64,000 nucleotides of DNA. Source: Penium margaritaceum (Eukaryota > Streptophyta > Zygnematophyceae > Desmidiales > Peniaceae). Of the stretch, positions 1-12,111 are shown one piece after another. Location: NCBI GenBank assembly GCA_023375785.1, contig SZWC01001187.1, positions 171,453-235,452 on the forward strand, given 5' to 3'. Position numbers and translations under genes: made by a program. Position 1 is the first letter of the stretch; the number at the start of each line of letters is the position of its first letter. The notes under the pieces are model-generated. The model was not told the DNA's origin, searched no databases, and saw only the letters and a list, made by a program, of their open reading frames with translations.

Positions 1-48
1 TGTGTGTGTGTGTGTGTGTGTGTGTGTGTCTGTGTGTCTGTGTGTGTA
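1..48. repeat. (TG)n microsatellite
   Basis: The window opens inside a TG dinucleotide run with two TC interruptions, so its true left end is outside the window. Confidence 0.95.
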
Positions 49-3000
49 ATACAAAGGTTATTCCGGGTGATCAACTGCACGTTCAAGCACGATCAACTAC
101 ACCTCTCCAGATTAATAGGCGTCTTTCCCTTCTCAAGAGAATCAAGCTAATTTTACGACTGTGACAATGGTCACAATCCTTGTCGTCTTCATTCCCTCAT
201 TCAATCTCCAGTTTACTTTCTCCCCCTCCTCTCTCCTTCCTTTTGGCCCGCACTCCACATACTAAACAAAAATGGAAAGTAAGATAAATCTAACTAACAT
301 ACCATGTAATACACTATTGCACTCTTGTATACACTCTCCACATGAAATTCCCCTCTCTCTGGCCTGGTCTATATTAGATGTACGATAATGTACATTACAG
401 TTTTTCTCCTATACATGATTTAGAACACTCTCTCATGTACTCCCCAAGTGCAATCTCCCCCACTCCCCTCTCCCCCCCTCTCTCCTCCTTCTGCATCACC
501 TACGTCCTTCATGGAATCATAGATACAAGTTCATGGATTTTACTCAGAGTGTGTGTTGCAAATGAAATGGCATGACATATAGTTCTGTATACACAACTTG
601 ATGGCTGAACGTGCTCATGTTCATTTACATCAGAATTCCAGAATACTGGATTGTTAGCAGATGCGTGGTTGGCTTGGAATAGTGTGTAGAAGATGATGAC
701 TCCAGTATCTAAGAAGGTTTTTGGATGGTAGAAACGGTAAAGTCTTGCATTGTAGAAAGGTTCTCTTAAGTTTCATTTGCATGGTAACTAATGGTTTCAC
801 TTCGCACAGTTGTACAAAGGCAGGCAGAATGCATCCTGTTGCTCCGCTATCTACTTACAGAACACAGATACTTATGGGAACTTACAGGTCCACGAGCCCC
901 AGATCTTGGGGGCATGTCATAGTGCGATTCATGTAAAACACTCCACAATTTCACTGCTGAGATGTATTTTGTTCATGACAACACGCATCATCTGGGCTGA
1001 ACAGAGGCATTTCTTTATGACCTGTTCAAGGAGTCCAAGTTTTAAAGGAAGTGAGTCAAGGAGCTGAAGTTATGCATCCTCCAAATCCCCTTTGATTGTG
1101 GGGGAATGTAACAACACTGAAAAGGAAAACATCAAACAAGAGCCCCTATTCGGGAGGCAAAAATTCGTTCTTTCACTATCCAAATAAACATACTCTGGTA
1201 CCCAATGTAATTACAACTAAATAGAAAAAAGCTATGGGAGAGGTGCCACTCTCTCCCCTGAACATCCGCCTTCGACAGAATTTTTTGCTTATCTCTACCC
1301 ATAGCCGTGACCAGATCTGTCAGTAGACAGATTAGCCCATCCCTCAGCCACCCGTCCACCATCAATGTCCATCCATATTGCATCAAACGAAATTTGTAGA
1401 TGATGTGTGCATATGGTATTCAAATATGACTTCATGATTTTTAGACTTTCCAAGGGATTGCTGGACTGGAAATGCCGACTTGTGCCTCGATCCCAAAATC
1501 TCATGGCCGAGCCCCATGAGCACTGGGATTGAGGCACTCCAGAAACTTCATGAAAGGTGACCAAAGATGCAAGAAATTGACAACAACGAGTAGAACTCGC
1601 ATGGTCACGTCATTGTTATCCGCTAAGTCTTTTGACGAGTCAGTGGTCCATTTTTTGGGGAGAGACATGGATATTTCACGTTCAAACTAACACGACACCG
1701 TAGAATCTCAATGAACGCAATGAGCTGAATGACCAAGGATGAGGGGTCCGTGCTTTGCAATTCATGCCCTCACTGGAATGATTCCACATCACTAGAGTGG
1801 AAAGTGATGGACAGGTGGTCACGGGCGTATACCGAAGTGTTCCGTAATTTCGTTGTTAATTTTTTTTTTGTGTGAAATGTGCCTTTTTAGGGTACGGGTT
1901 CAGAATCATTTGCTTTTTCACAAATAATCCGTCCAGACCAAGCCGTGCTGCTCAACACCCACGCGGACCAAAAATAACCGGCATCATGCGGCATCCACTC
2001 TTGACAGCATGGCACGAAATCAATGCTCGCGTTTGTCTTTCTCCAGACGAAAGCAGACAAGCAAGATTCGTGCAAGAACTTGATAGGCCAGTACTTTTCA
2101 CACGGCACGGAGTCGCACCAGTCGCTCTCAACTAGCAAAACCCTCCAAAACAGAGCACTACCAAACGAAATTCAAGTTACGACCCAGGGTAATTTTGTAG
2201 TAATTGGGAAACAGGAAAATAATGCAAAATCAAGTGTGAACCTATGTTACACCCCTAAGACTATTTTGGACCACGAAACTACTGAACACTACGGTATGTG
2301 AACCCGTGACTTGCATCACCAATGGTTATTTGCAGATATTGTTCTTTTCCATACAGCCTCCCATGTTAGATGAAATTCTTCACATCCAGTTTTCCGACAG
2401 TCCGACAACCTGTGGTTCCCTCTGGACGTGCACAGATGGCATCAAAGAACACCTCCATTTGGTGGTTCCCTCTTGTTTGATCAGTTGTTTTGACACCAGT
2501 TCTCTACTATTGGCCCATGTCATTGGGTCAAGGGTCATGGTTAGGTGGAAAAACCCTACAGACCACAATGGGAAAACAAAATACGCACTGGAGAGTGAAA
2601 CAGATGCAGTACTTTGATGGGTTGCAATGAATGAGGGTGGATTGAAGATATGTCATGGAAATGGGACTAAGAAGAAAATGAAATAGAAAGAATGAGGGGG
2701 AATCTACTCTTCAAAACTGGGGTTTGTTTGAATATAAAATTAAGGAATAGAGATTACTTCCAGACAATTCATGGAAAAGGGTGAAAAAAAATGTAAACAA
2801 AGAAAGGGGCAACATGGAAGCTTGCCAAGGAACAGAACTGTAATTGGAAGAAACTGGGAACTTAGAAGGCAATGAGGCAACCATGCTTCTCTGGTACAAC
2901 ACATAGCAGAAAAACACTCCTGCTGATGTTCTCCCAGGTCCCCCCCCCCCCTTCTGTGTGTAAATTTTCTGTTACGTGTAGAGCTGAACCAGATAGCTGC

Positions 3001-3368
3001 TAAGTCATGCCGCAGCCAATGTCTTCCTGCCCAAGGGCGAATTTTTTGAGACGTAAGGTTGCACCAGATCTGAACACCAGCGTAGCGTATTTGTTCAATG
3101 GCAGCGGCAGTATGGTACGGCAGTATGGTATGGTATCAGTTATGGTGAAGAGGGAATTTTTTTATTCTGGCTATGTATACATACTTTTCAAAATCTATTC
3201 TTTGGAGTTTGTTCAGTGGAAAATGGGCAGCAGGGCGGCCAGTTTATTTCCACAAGCTGATTGAGGAAGAAATGGGAGGATGACCAGAACCATTCCTAGA
3301 AACCAGAGGTATTTTTTGGCACATTAAACCTACAGAATCTCATCCTCCTCCTTCCACTTTATGGCCAC
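49..3368. other. spacer, no gene recognised
   Basis: The open frames here are short and overlap on both strands, and none resembles a known protein. A C-run lies at 2940-2951. Small or non-coding exons of a neighbouring gene could be present but I cannot support any. Confidence 0.6.
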
Positions 3369-3554
3369 CTAGGTTGTGACAAGCCTGTGGTGCCTGGCGG
3401 ACTGCAATGCCTTCTTGCTCCGATCTTCAAGCAGGCAGAAAAGCTTGCTGTAGTTGCCACGGTAGTCGTAGAGGATGTACTCCGGGTCTCCTCTCTCAAG
3501 CCTGGCCATGTACTCCTCCCGATTGATCCACTTCAGTTCTGATACCTCTTCTGG
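3369..3554 (-). CDS. Terminal exon, Nudix hydrolase-like (NUDT3 type)
   Basis: The minus strand reads about 61 codons to a TAG stop at 3371-3369. The peptide begins PEEVSELKWINREEYMARL and continues through DPEYILYDY and NYSKLFCLLEDR. This resembles the last part of the Nudix fold in plant NUDT3-like proteins, where an E-V-S-E-[LV]-[KR]-[WY] strand is followed by a helix and a D-P-x-[YF] turn. A plausible splice acceptor (pyrimidine-rich, ending TTTGCAG) sits just upstream, so the exon would begin at 3554 in phase 0. The Nudix box with its metal-binding glutamates lies N-terminal to this part and I do not see it in the next kilobase, so earlier exons must be farther away, or this is an orphan exon. 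Family members hydrolyse nucleoside-diphosphate-linked compounds; the substrate cannot be told from this piece. The family call rests on pattern memory. Confidence 0.5.
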   Translation of the reverse strand, partial: PEEVSELKWINREEYMARLERGDPEYILYDYRGNYSKLFCLLEDRSKKALQSARHHRLVTT

Positions 3555-3690
3555 CTGCAAAGTGCATGATGAATGACAGCAATATGAGCTGCAAAAGCTT
3601 CCTACCTAGACAAGAAAACATTAGCAGTTCTCATGAGCTGGAATGAGGAGTGATCGGTCATCAACACTTGACCAAAAAAAAAACCGGTGA

Positions 3691-4032
3691 TCAGCAAGGC
3701 AGGAAAGCGCTGGCCAGCATGGCCCCTGGCATGGGAGATGCTGAGCAAGCAAGCACTGTCATACTGGCCTTTTCAGTATCAGCATTCTGCTGGCCGTTCT
3801 CAGTGGCCTCAAGGGCCAGACATGTCAGAATATTGAAATCATAGAGTGATGGTCCTGGGTACAGTCCAAAGTGCAGGTGAGATGATGGAGCAAGCTGCAG
3901 GACCGAAGCGCCTGTTACACCGTTGGCAATGCGTTGGCAGAAACGAGTGAGGAGTAACTTGAGGAAGCGGATGGGGACTTTTGCGGCAACCACGGCATTG
4001 CCCTTGACATCAACAGCCACAGCGGAGGTCAT
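3691..4032 (-). CDS. Unconfirmed exon-like stretch upstream of the Nudix exon
   Basis: An open minus-strand stretch on the same strand as the Nudix-like exon. Its first half (VDVKGNAVVAAKVPIRFLKL, then LLTRFCQRIANGVTGASVLQ) has an amphipathic, protein-like pattern. It faintly recalls the plant DUF1997 lipid-binding-like family, but I would not rely on that. The second half, after about residue 50, looks like intron or non-coding sequence. It could be an exon of a separate gene, or chance. Confidence 0.2.
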   Translation of the reverse strand: MTSAVAVDVKGNAVVAAKVPIRFLKLLLTRFCQRIANGVTGASVLQLAPSSHLHFGLYPGPSLYDFNILTCLALEATENGQQNADTEKASMTVLACSASPMPGAMLASAFLPC

Positions 4033-4045
4033 TCTCCAGCCGTAG

Positions 4046-4303
4046 CTACAGCCGTAGACTTAGCTGTAGCATTACCACCAGCAAGCTGTGAACCAAAGCC
4101 ACCTTCTCCGTCGCAACTATCGTAGGATCTCCTTTGGCAGCCCTTGAAGCTGGGGCACTCTTGTCCAAAGTTGTAGCCACATTCACCGTTTCTGCTACCA
4201 CCACCACCGTGCTTGCAGCAACAATAACTACAACTAGAGCCAAGACCACAACCATTGCTGCAGTAGTCACCACCTCAGCCCCCCTTGGATGAGGTTTGGT
4301 CAA
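4046..4303 (-). repeat. Val/Ala/Thr triplet low-complexity tract
   Basis: GTT/GCA/ACC-type triplets dominate, so the minus strand translates to runs of V, A and T. A similar tract lies at about 6832-7100. Both end near a Pro-rich or Gly-rich patch containing TTGGA(C/T)GAGG. I read this as triplet-phased low-complexity DNA, not a gene. Confidence 0.4.
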
Positions 4304-4683
4304 TCATCCAACTTTTATACACTTCATTACATATGTATACAACTCCTCCGTTATCTTCTCTTCCTAGAAGTTCAATCACATGTATTCACTTGTTAGATCA
4401 TTGGTTTCTCAGTGAACAAATACATTTTTGTTCCACAGCGATTTATAGTTACAGGTATGAATCTTTTGAGTCTTGTTCTCCGTTAATTTTTGTCTAGATT
4501 CATTTTGAGCTAACCTGTTTATGTCTCCAAAGTTTAGACAGGTTATGTATGTCATATACAGGATGTGTTACAAACCCAGAGAGAGAATAGAGATGAAATT
4601 TAGAAGGAAAACAGGACATCCGGTTGCTTTTATGAAAGTTCACGTGTGCCTAGAACGTAATTCACTCGAAGTTGATTGTGATC

Positions 4684-6110
4684 CCCCCCCCCCCCCAAAC
4701 CAACTACCCAATTCTATTTGAATGATGTATCGGGTTGTGTATCGTGGGGATTCGAAAACCCGTTACCACACGCATCGTCGGGATCGACCCCCCCCTCCCC
4801 CCCCCCCCCCGTCCTTTATTGTATTGGGGGTGTGTATCGGGGTCTGTATTGTATGCGTGCTTAAAATCGTACACAAGTGTATTTACATACTTGTATACAA
4901 ATTCAGACTCCTCCAGATACACTTTTAAATACACCTCCTCCAATGCACATGGATTATGGAGGAGGGGGGGGGAGGGGACAGGTAATACCTGTCCCCCCCA
5001 CCCCTTTTTAAAAGTGGGAAGTGTACGTGGTGTGTGAATCGGTGATTGTAGTATACAGAGAACAAAAACAATACATATTTGCATTATTTTAAAATTACAA
5101 AGAAGTCGATGCAAGGCGTCGATTGTGCGATCTGGACGGGTCAGAGAAAAGAATAAATGTACGGACTTGTTTACACGCATAACTCCCCCCCCCTCCCAAC
5201 GGAAAGTACGTGTGTATTGGGGGAGTGTATCGGAGGGATTATCTGACAATAAACACAAAAACATACGCAAGTGTATTTGTACACTTGTGCATGAAGTCGA
5301 CCGCCCTCCAGATTCACTTCCAGATTCACTCCACCGATTCACTTCAACTTTGGGTGGGTGGGGGGGGGGGGGTGGGGGATTGACTTGACCACCCCTCCTC
5401 TCGAAAAAGTGAGAAGTGTATCTGGCTCGTGTATTGGTAAGTGCTGCGGATAGAAAAACAAATGAATACACGATTGTATTTCGATAAATGAAATGCAAAA
5501 ATTTTCCAATTTCGATATCTTGATGGTTCATGTTTTGCGAATGAACGTGTTATCGGCACGATGCGAAGCTAGAAACGGCACCCCAACGTGAAATCCCCCC
5601 TCCCTTGACACCGCGGATGTATTGGGGACGTGTATCGGACAGTGTCTCTTGCAGACAGTCAAAAACGTACACACATGTATTTGTACATGTTTGTACTAAG
5701 TCGACCCCTCTCCAGATACAATACCCAATACAAACCCCCAATACACTTCGACCTAGGGGGGGAGGGGGGGTCGACGACGACCCCCCCCCCCTCTCCAAGA
5801 GTGAAACTGTATCTAGCGAGTGAATCGGTTGCTGTAGGGGGTAGACAATTGCAAGAACAGACATGTGAATGTTATCTCTAGGAATTAGATGTCGATTTGG
5901 ATTGTCGATCGGCATCATCCAACATCTTTTGGTACATGAAAAAAGTAAGAACTTTCATTGTCTTATAATGCGATAGGGGGGCAATAGAAACAAAGACATC
6001 GTACCCGAAAGCGATGCAAGTGTATTTCTACACTTGACCCCCTCCAGATACATAACTCAATACACACTCAATTGAATCCGATCCTGTGGAGGGGGGGAGG
6101 GGGTCCCGCT
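4684..6110. repeat. Four copies of a hairpin-forming interspersed/tandem repeat
   Basis: Four related units lie at about 4684-5100, 5186-5480, 5596-5880 and 5978-6110. Each has a C-run, a GTATTGGGG-GTGTATCGG block, a short perfect or near-perfect stem-loop, a CTCCAGATAC block, an inverted CCAATACA-type block, a G-run and often a second C-run. The central stem-loops are at 4874-4893, 5268-5287, 5673-5690 and 6017-6036, each with a four-base loop of TTT plus one base. The outer blocks pair imperfectly, so a whole unit can fold as one long hairpin. The first unit also has a second palindrome (GGGGACAGGT-AAT-ACCTGTCCCC) at 4974-4996. No coding capacity is seen. It could be a MITE-like or foldback element, or a hairpin satellite; I do not recognise the family. 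Confidence 0.7.
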
Positions 6111-8535
6111 TGACCGTTGTTACCTGCCGCTTGAGCGTCGGGTCACCCATTTGAACACATACTTTCCAATTTAGGCATTGGAAGGAATAGAGTATAGTTA
6201 CGCGTCCGATACTATAATACAAACGTAGCATATAGGTTGCATAATCACAAAAGTGGGTTCTATTGCTGACAAAAATGGGGTGAAGTCTTTGATCGAAATT
6301 CTTTTTTTTTTTTACAATAAGTTTTAAGGCATCCAGGTCTTAAGAACGTTCAGTGAAATTCTTGTGTTCATGTACATAGGACATACTGTGTGCATGATTG
6401 TAGCACATAATTTCTCAGAAACACTGTCAACTGTCAAAAAAAAATGCTAACGATTCTCAACTTATGTTTCAGTCTTGTACACTGATTGTGAAGTGTATGA
6501 ATTTTGGGCAACTGGGCATAATTTAAATTAGGAAACATTCGACAAGAGTATATCTATCACCTATGTGTTGCTCATAAATCAGAATTAGTAGTATTTGAAA
6601 ACAATTTGAAAGGTATGAGAATTCAAAGGAACTTCAATGAAACTTCCAGGATAGTATACGTTGAATTATATGTGTATTTAAGATTTACACGTAACTCCTA
6701 GGAAGCATTCCTGTTAATAGTAACTCATTTCCAGGAAACATCCTCCACATATGTTCTAAATCTGTACATTAGATTATCAGTGTGTACTTTTGGGGTGATT
6801 GACCAGAAATGCCTTGGATATCCACTGGCTATTATTGCCGCTGTAGTTCCGTCTTCCGCATGCTTGCAACTGGTGCAGCGATAACATTGCTCCGCTTGGT
6901 GGTCACACCCGCGACTACAGCTGCAACCATCACCGCTGTTATTGTCTCCACCGCATTCACGTCCTTTCTGCAGCTGTAGATGTTGCAGCGGCCATGCCTA
7001 GAACCTCTGAAGTCAGCAGAGCCGCAACCATCGTTACTCTGACGCCACCACCACAATAGCAGCCGTTGCAAACATCGTTGTGGCTTTGCCGCCGCCTTTG
7101 CAACCCTGGCGTCACCCGGAGAGTCCCCACCAACTTACTCACCTTTGGACGAGGAGGAGGCAGCAGTGACGTATGTGTTATGTTACAAGTACGAGCTCCT
7201 GCATGATCAAGCGTGGGAGGAGAGTCATGCATGATTCCCCTACATCCCAGGCAAATACGACTCCGATGAGGCTACTTCCGAGTATGAGCGTGAAAAGCAC
7301 GAGATTGATTAACAAGTGTACAAAGCCGATGACATCCCTACCGATGGCTTTGATGACATCTCAACGTCAATGCCAATGCGTGGACCTTTGGTAAGACCAG
7401 CATCTACCCTCTCCTCTGTACCTCCAACTGATGTCTTGCTGACCTCACAGCAGCCACTTCATCAGTCAAAGCCACAGTCATGGTCTTAGCAGCAGCAGCC
7501 ACAGCAGCAGCAGTCAGCGTCATAGTCTCAGCAGCACCCACAAAGTGCATTCTCTGCAGGCAAGGCATCAGCAAACCCATTGATGGGGGTGGGCGACACT
7601 GTAGTAGAGGCTAACAGCCTCTCTTGTGCCATCCTTGATGCTGCCACTACCGCTGCCTCTACCTTTGCCGTCTCGAGTCTCTTGTGCGCCTACTGCCACA
7701 ACTGGTGGTCACGCCGAGGACGATTTTGCCCAGCCAGCCTCCACCTATGGCCCTCTGGCAGGAGCTACCGTTCAAATAGTTACTCAACTCTCAACAAACC
7801 GCAGGTGTCGTTGCTAATTCTGCTACTTCAAATGCCACATCGGCCTCATCTGCTGTCCAGTCCATCAGGGTTACCACTCTCTCAACTGACGTCTTCGAAT
7901 CAACCTCCACCTCTCCCACTGCTGCTTGGATCTACACCCTTATCTTATCTTGTATAGCAACAGCAGTCGTCTTCACGACTACTCTCACAGGTGTCCTGTA
8001 TCTCACAGTCTCTGCTGCATCAGAGATGTATGTTCTTGCAACCTCTGCTGATGTCTTTCTTCCACCGCTGATCATCCTGCTCCCACGCCCCCCACGTGGT
8101 GAGCACTCATCTTGCACTCCTTGTTCTTCTACAATGGTTCCCTGCATAGTGCTGTGATTTCCTGTCAGTTGCCTCCGTTACACATTTTGGCCTTACTATG
8201 CCAGCACTTGAGATTAATCATAGGCCCACTGGAGCAAAGGAAATGCTGCCAAAATTTCCTTCTCTCTACTCTCATTGTGATCATCCACTTTGCCTGATGA
8301 CGAAGCTGCTATTGCTGAGATCCAGGAGCAGCCACGGCACAATTGTCTTGTCAGACATAACATTCACTGTCCACAAGACACACCTTGAGTTGGGGTCACT
8401 AGAAAGGTTCTTTATCTACCCTCCAAGGCCCTAAGTTTATCACTGCCACCGAAAAGAAATAAAAACCTCAGCAACAAGATCAATTCCTTGGCCTGGCAAC
8501 CTCAACGGCCACCTCTCCCAAACGAACAAAAGAGC
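6111..8535. other. Spacer with triplet-rich low-complexity DNA
   Basis: 6111-6830 is AT-rich and featureless apart from short A/T runs. 6832-7100 is Val/Ala/Thr triplet low complexity. 7200-8400 has coding-like composition (Ser, Gln, Pro and Thr rich, with a CAG cluster at about 7485-7525), but no long open frame and no recognised domain. It may be a decayed gene or mobile element. I assign no function. Confidence 0.4.
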
Positions 8536-9595
8536 GCCGGCGGGAACGAACGGCCGTCCAACGGAACGGCTGAAAGGAGAGGGGGGAAGGACGGGGACGC
8601 CGCCGCCGCAGCAGGCCGGCAAGCAGTTCCGGAGCTGGGAGCTCAGCTTCCGGATCGGGCGCAAGGTGAGGGCCTGTGAGCATACTACACCCACCCTTAT
8701 GACGCCACCCACGCCGACCAGCTGTATGACGCTGGTGTGGGCGCCAGTGCCCTCGTCCCAGTCGCCCCTCCAGCATCCCACCTGGCGTCCGCCCCTCTTG
8801 ACCTTGTCCATTCGCACGTCATGGGCCCTCTCCCCACCGAGTCCGTCAGCGAGCACGGCCGCTATGTCCTCACCCTCACTGACGACTACTCTCGCTACCG
8901 CTGGGTCTTCTGCCTTCAGTAGAAGAGGGCTGTCGCCCGAACCATCCATGACTCGCTTGTCCTTGCGGAGCGCGAGTGTGGTCGCTCTCTTTGCCGCTGT
9001 ATCTCCGATCGCAGTGGTGAGTACATGGGTGAGGCCACGACCTTTCTCGCCTCATGCGGAATCCACCATGAGACATCCGCACCCTATACGCCTGCCAAGA
9101 ACGGTGTCTCCGAACGGTGGAACCGTACCATGGCTGACGCCGTCCGCACCATGCGGGTCGAGTCCCGTCTCTCCGATGGCTTCTACTTTGAAGCCATGGC
9201 CTGCATGACCTGGGTCTGGAACCGGATTCCCCACGGTCCCCTTCCCCGCCAGTTCACGCCTTGCCAGCATTGGTGCGGTCAGCGTGCTGACCTCCGCCGG
9301 GCTCGCGTCTGGGGCTGCGTGGCCGTTGTGTGGCTGCCCGCCCCGCAGCAGGGCGACAAGCTCACCCCCCGCGGACGTCCCTGCACCTTCCTCGGTGTCT
9401 CTCATCAGTCTAAGGCCTGGCACTTCTGGGATCCCTCCCGGCACTACATCGTCGAGTCCCGATATGCCCTCTTCTTCGAGGACCTGTTTCCTCGCAACCT
9501 CATTCGCTCCGGCTCGTCCATGTCTATCCCGTTGCATGGGGGAGTGAAGCCGTCCTCCGTCCTGCCGCTTCCGAGTGACACATCCCCCAGTCTCT

Positions 9596-10110
9596 CTGCG
9601 CCGGCAGCCCCAGTTGCGTCCGCTGGTCCCTCCGGGCCAGCAGTCCCAGTCGCGTCCGCAAGTCCCTCTGAGCCGGCAGCCCGAGTCGTGTCCACTGGTC
9701 CCTCTGAGCCGGCAGCCCCAGTCGCGTCTGCTAGTCCCTCCGGGCCCACGGCCCAAGTCGTGTCCGCTGGTGTCTCCGATCCGGCAGCCCCAGACGCGTC
9801 CGTTGGTCCCTCCGCGCCGGTAGCCCCAGTCATGTCCACTGGCCCCTCCAGGCCGGCAGCCCCAGACGCGTCCGCCAGTCCCTCCGGGCCAGCAGCCCCA
9901 GTCGCGTCCCCTGGTCCCTCCGGGCCAGCAGCCCCAGTCGCGTCCTCCGGTCCCTCAGGGCCGGTAGCAGTCGCGTCCGCTGGTCCCTCCGGACTGGCAA
10001 CTCCAGTTGTGTCCGCTGGCCCTTACGGGCCAGCAGCACCAGTCACGTCCGCTGGCCCATCCGAGCCAGCTGCCCCAGTTGCATCTGCGGGCCCCTCCGG
10101 ACCAGTTCCA
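9596..10110 (+). repeat. 36-bp minisatellite coding a Pro/Ala/Ser linker (element A)
   Basis: About 13-14 degenerate units of 36 bp translate to 12-residue repeats of the type PAAPVASAGPSG, between the integrase and RT parts of element A. Element B has the homologous array at about 15300-15830. Confidence 0.85.
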
Positions 10111-12111
10111 TCTCCTGCCCTGCTACGCTACACACGTGGCCCAGGCGACAGCCTCCGACCCAGACCGTTGGTGAGTGCGCAGACTGTCGCACCACGCTCC
10201 GTGGCGCCTCGACCCCCCGTGGCTCCACGTGTCTCCTCCACTCCCACGGTCGTGAGTGGGGACCCTGGCACCAAGGCCCTCGGCTTGACCACCTCGGCCA
10301 TCGTTGCAGACCTTCACCCAGGCTCCACACTGGGCTACATCATGCTTCATCACGAGCATCGGCACGCTGTCCTGGCTGCACTCGCGCGCATCCCACCTGG
10401 GGCTCGAGATGCACACGGTCTCTCAGTTCTTTTCACAGCACGCCCGGAGGACCTAGCCACCCTGCGCGAGGCACAAGCCTCTCTTGAGGCCGCACACTGG
10501 GACACTGCCTGCGCCGATGAGCTCGCTGCTATCTGACAGCACCATGTGTACAACCTCGTCAACCTTCTTCTAGTTCGGAAGGCCATCGGTGCCAAGTGGG
10601 TCTTTTGGCGCAAGTGGAAGCCCGACGGGTCCTTGGACAAGTACAAGGCCCGCCTTACAGCCAAGGGGTTTGCCCTGATTCCGAAGGTCGACTACACCAG
10701 ATCTTTGCCCAAGTTGGCCGGTTCTCCACTAGCCGGGCGCTCTTCAGCCTGGTCGCCCAGCATGGGTGGGAGCTGCATCAGATGCATGTGAGCAACGCGT
10801 TTCTCCATGGCTCACTGGAGGGTGAGGAGCTCTACATGGTGCAGCCACCAGGCTTCGACGACGGCACTGGGAGAGTCTGGCGACTACGTAAGGCCCTCTA
10901 TGGCGTGAAGCAGTTGCCTCGGTGCTGGAACCAAGAGATCAGCAGCACGCTCCTTCGGGGCGGGCTCCAACGTAGCACCGCTGACCCCACACTGTTTGTC
11001 AGTCTGCGAGGCCAGACTTTCACCGTTGTTCTGGTTTACGTTGACGATCTCCTCATTGCGTCGCCAGATACGGCTGCCATCCACCGTATCAAGGACTTGC
11101 TACACGCGGCCTACCAGATGAAGGATCTCGGATCTGCCACAGTCTTCCTGGGCATGGAGCTCGAGCATGATCGCTCTCAGGGCGTCCTGCACATCCACCG
11201 GGCTGCCTACGTGCAAACTCTGTCCACCTTCTTTGCGGAGGACGTGCCACTCGTGCCGAGAGCATCCTCACCCATGTCACCCGATGGCCAGGTGAAGCTG
11301 AAGAGTCTTGACCCAGCTGTTGTGGGGAAGCCAGTTGACGTGACCACGTACCTGCGAGTCATCGGGTCACTGATGTTCCTGGCGACGACAACGCGCCCAG
11401 ACATCGCGTTTGCCGTAAATCTCCTGGCCCAGTTTTCTCAGGAGCCGCGTCACCTCCACTACGAGGCCGCGATCCGAGTACTGCACTATGTCGTCTTGAC
11501 TCCTCGGCGAGGTCTCATGTTTCGCTGTCAGCCGTCAATGGTCGCGGTCGGCTACACCGACAGTGACTGGGCTTGCAGTCTGGACGGTAAGAGTCACATA
11601 AGCTGGATCTTTCTGATGGCGGCACAGTTGTGTCCTCGCACAGTGGCAAGCAGGAGTACATTGCACGCAGCACTGCTGAGGCTGAGTACGTGGCTCTTGG
11701 CTCAAGCACGTATGAGAGTGTGTGGCTGCGTCGTTTGTTGTCCGAGTTGCATCAGCCTGTTGCATCCATCACGTTGCATTGTGACAATGAGAGTGCCATG
11801 GCCATCACCGACAATGACGGCGTGCATCACACACGCACAAAGCACATCAACGTTGAGAATCACTATGTGCGTTCGTTGTCGCATGACGGCAGCATCACCA
11901 TCGTGTGGGTTGAGACAGCACGACATTTGGCTGACTTCTTGACCAAGGCACTGAAGCGTGACTCGTTCAAGAAGGCTGTGAGTTCGGTCGGCGTGCGTCC
12001 GTGAGTGGCTCTCTTTGTCCCTGCTTGCATCTCTGCGTGGCCTTGAGGAGTCTGGTCGTTGACTGTGTCTCTGCCCGCACATGTGCAATACGCCTGTGAG
12101 TCATGGAGGAG

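Noticed and set aside
4704-5918. Pro/Gly-rich ORFs of 122-275 codons over the hairpin repeats
   Set aside because: They run through C-runs and G-runs and inverted repeats; no conserved frame is shared by the four units.
8440-8949. 169-codon minus-strand ORF
   Set aside because: It is antisense to the gag and integrase parts of element A, in GC-rich DNA that favours open shadow frames.
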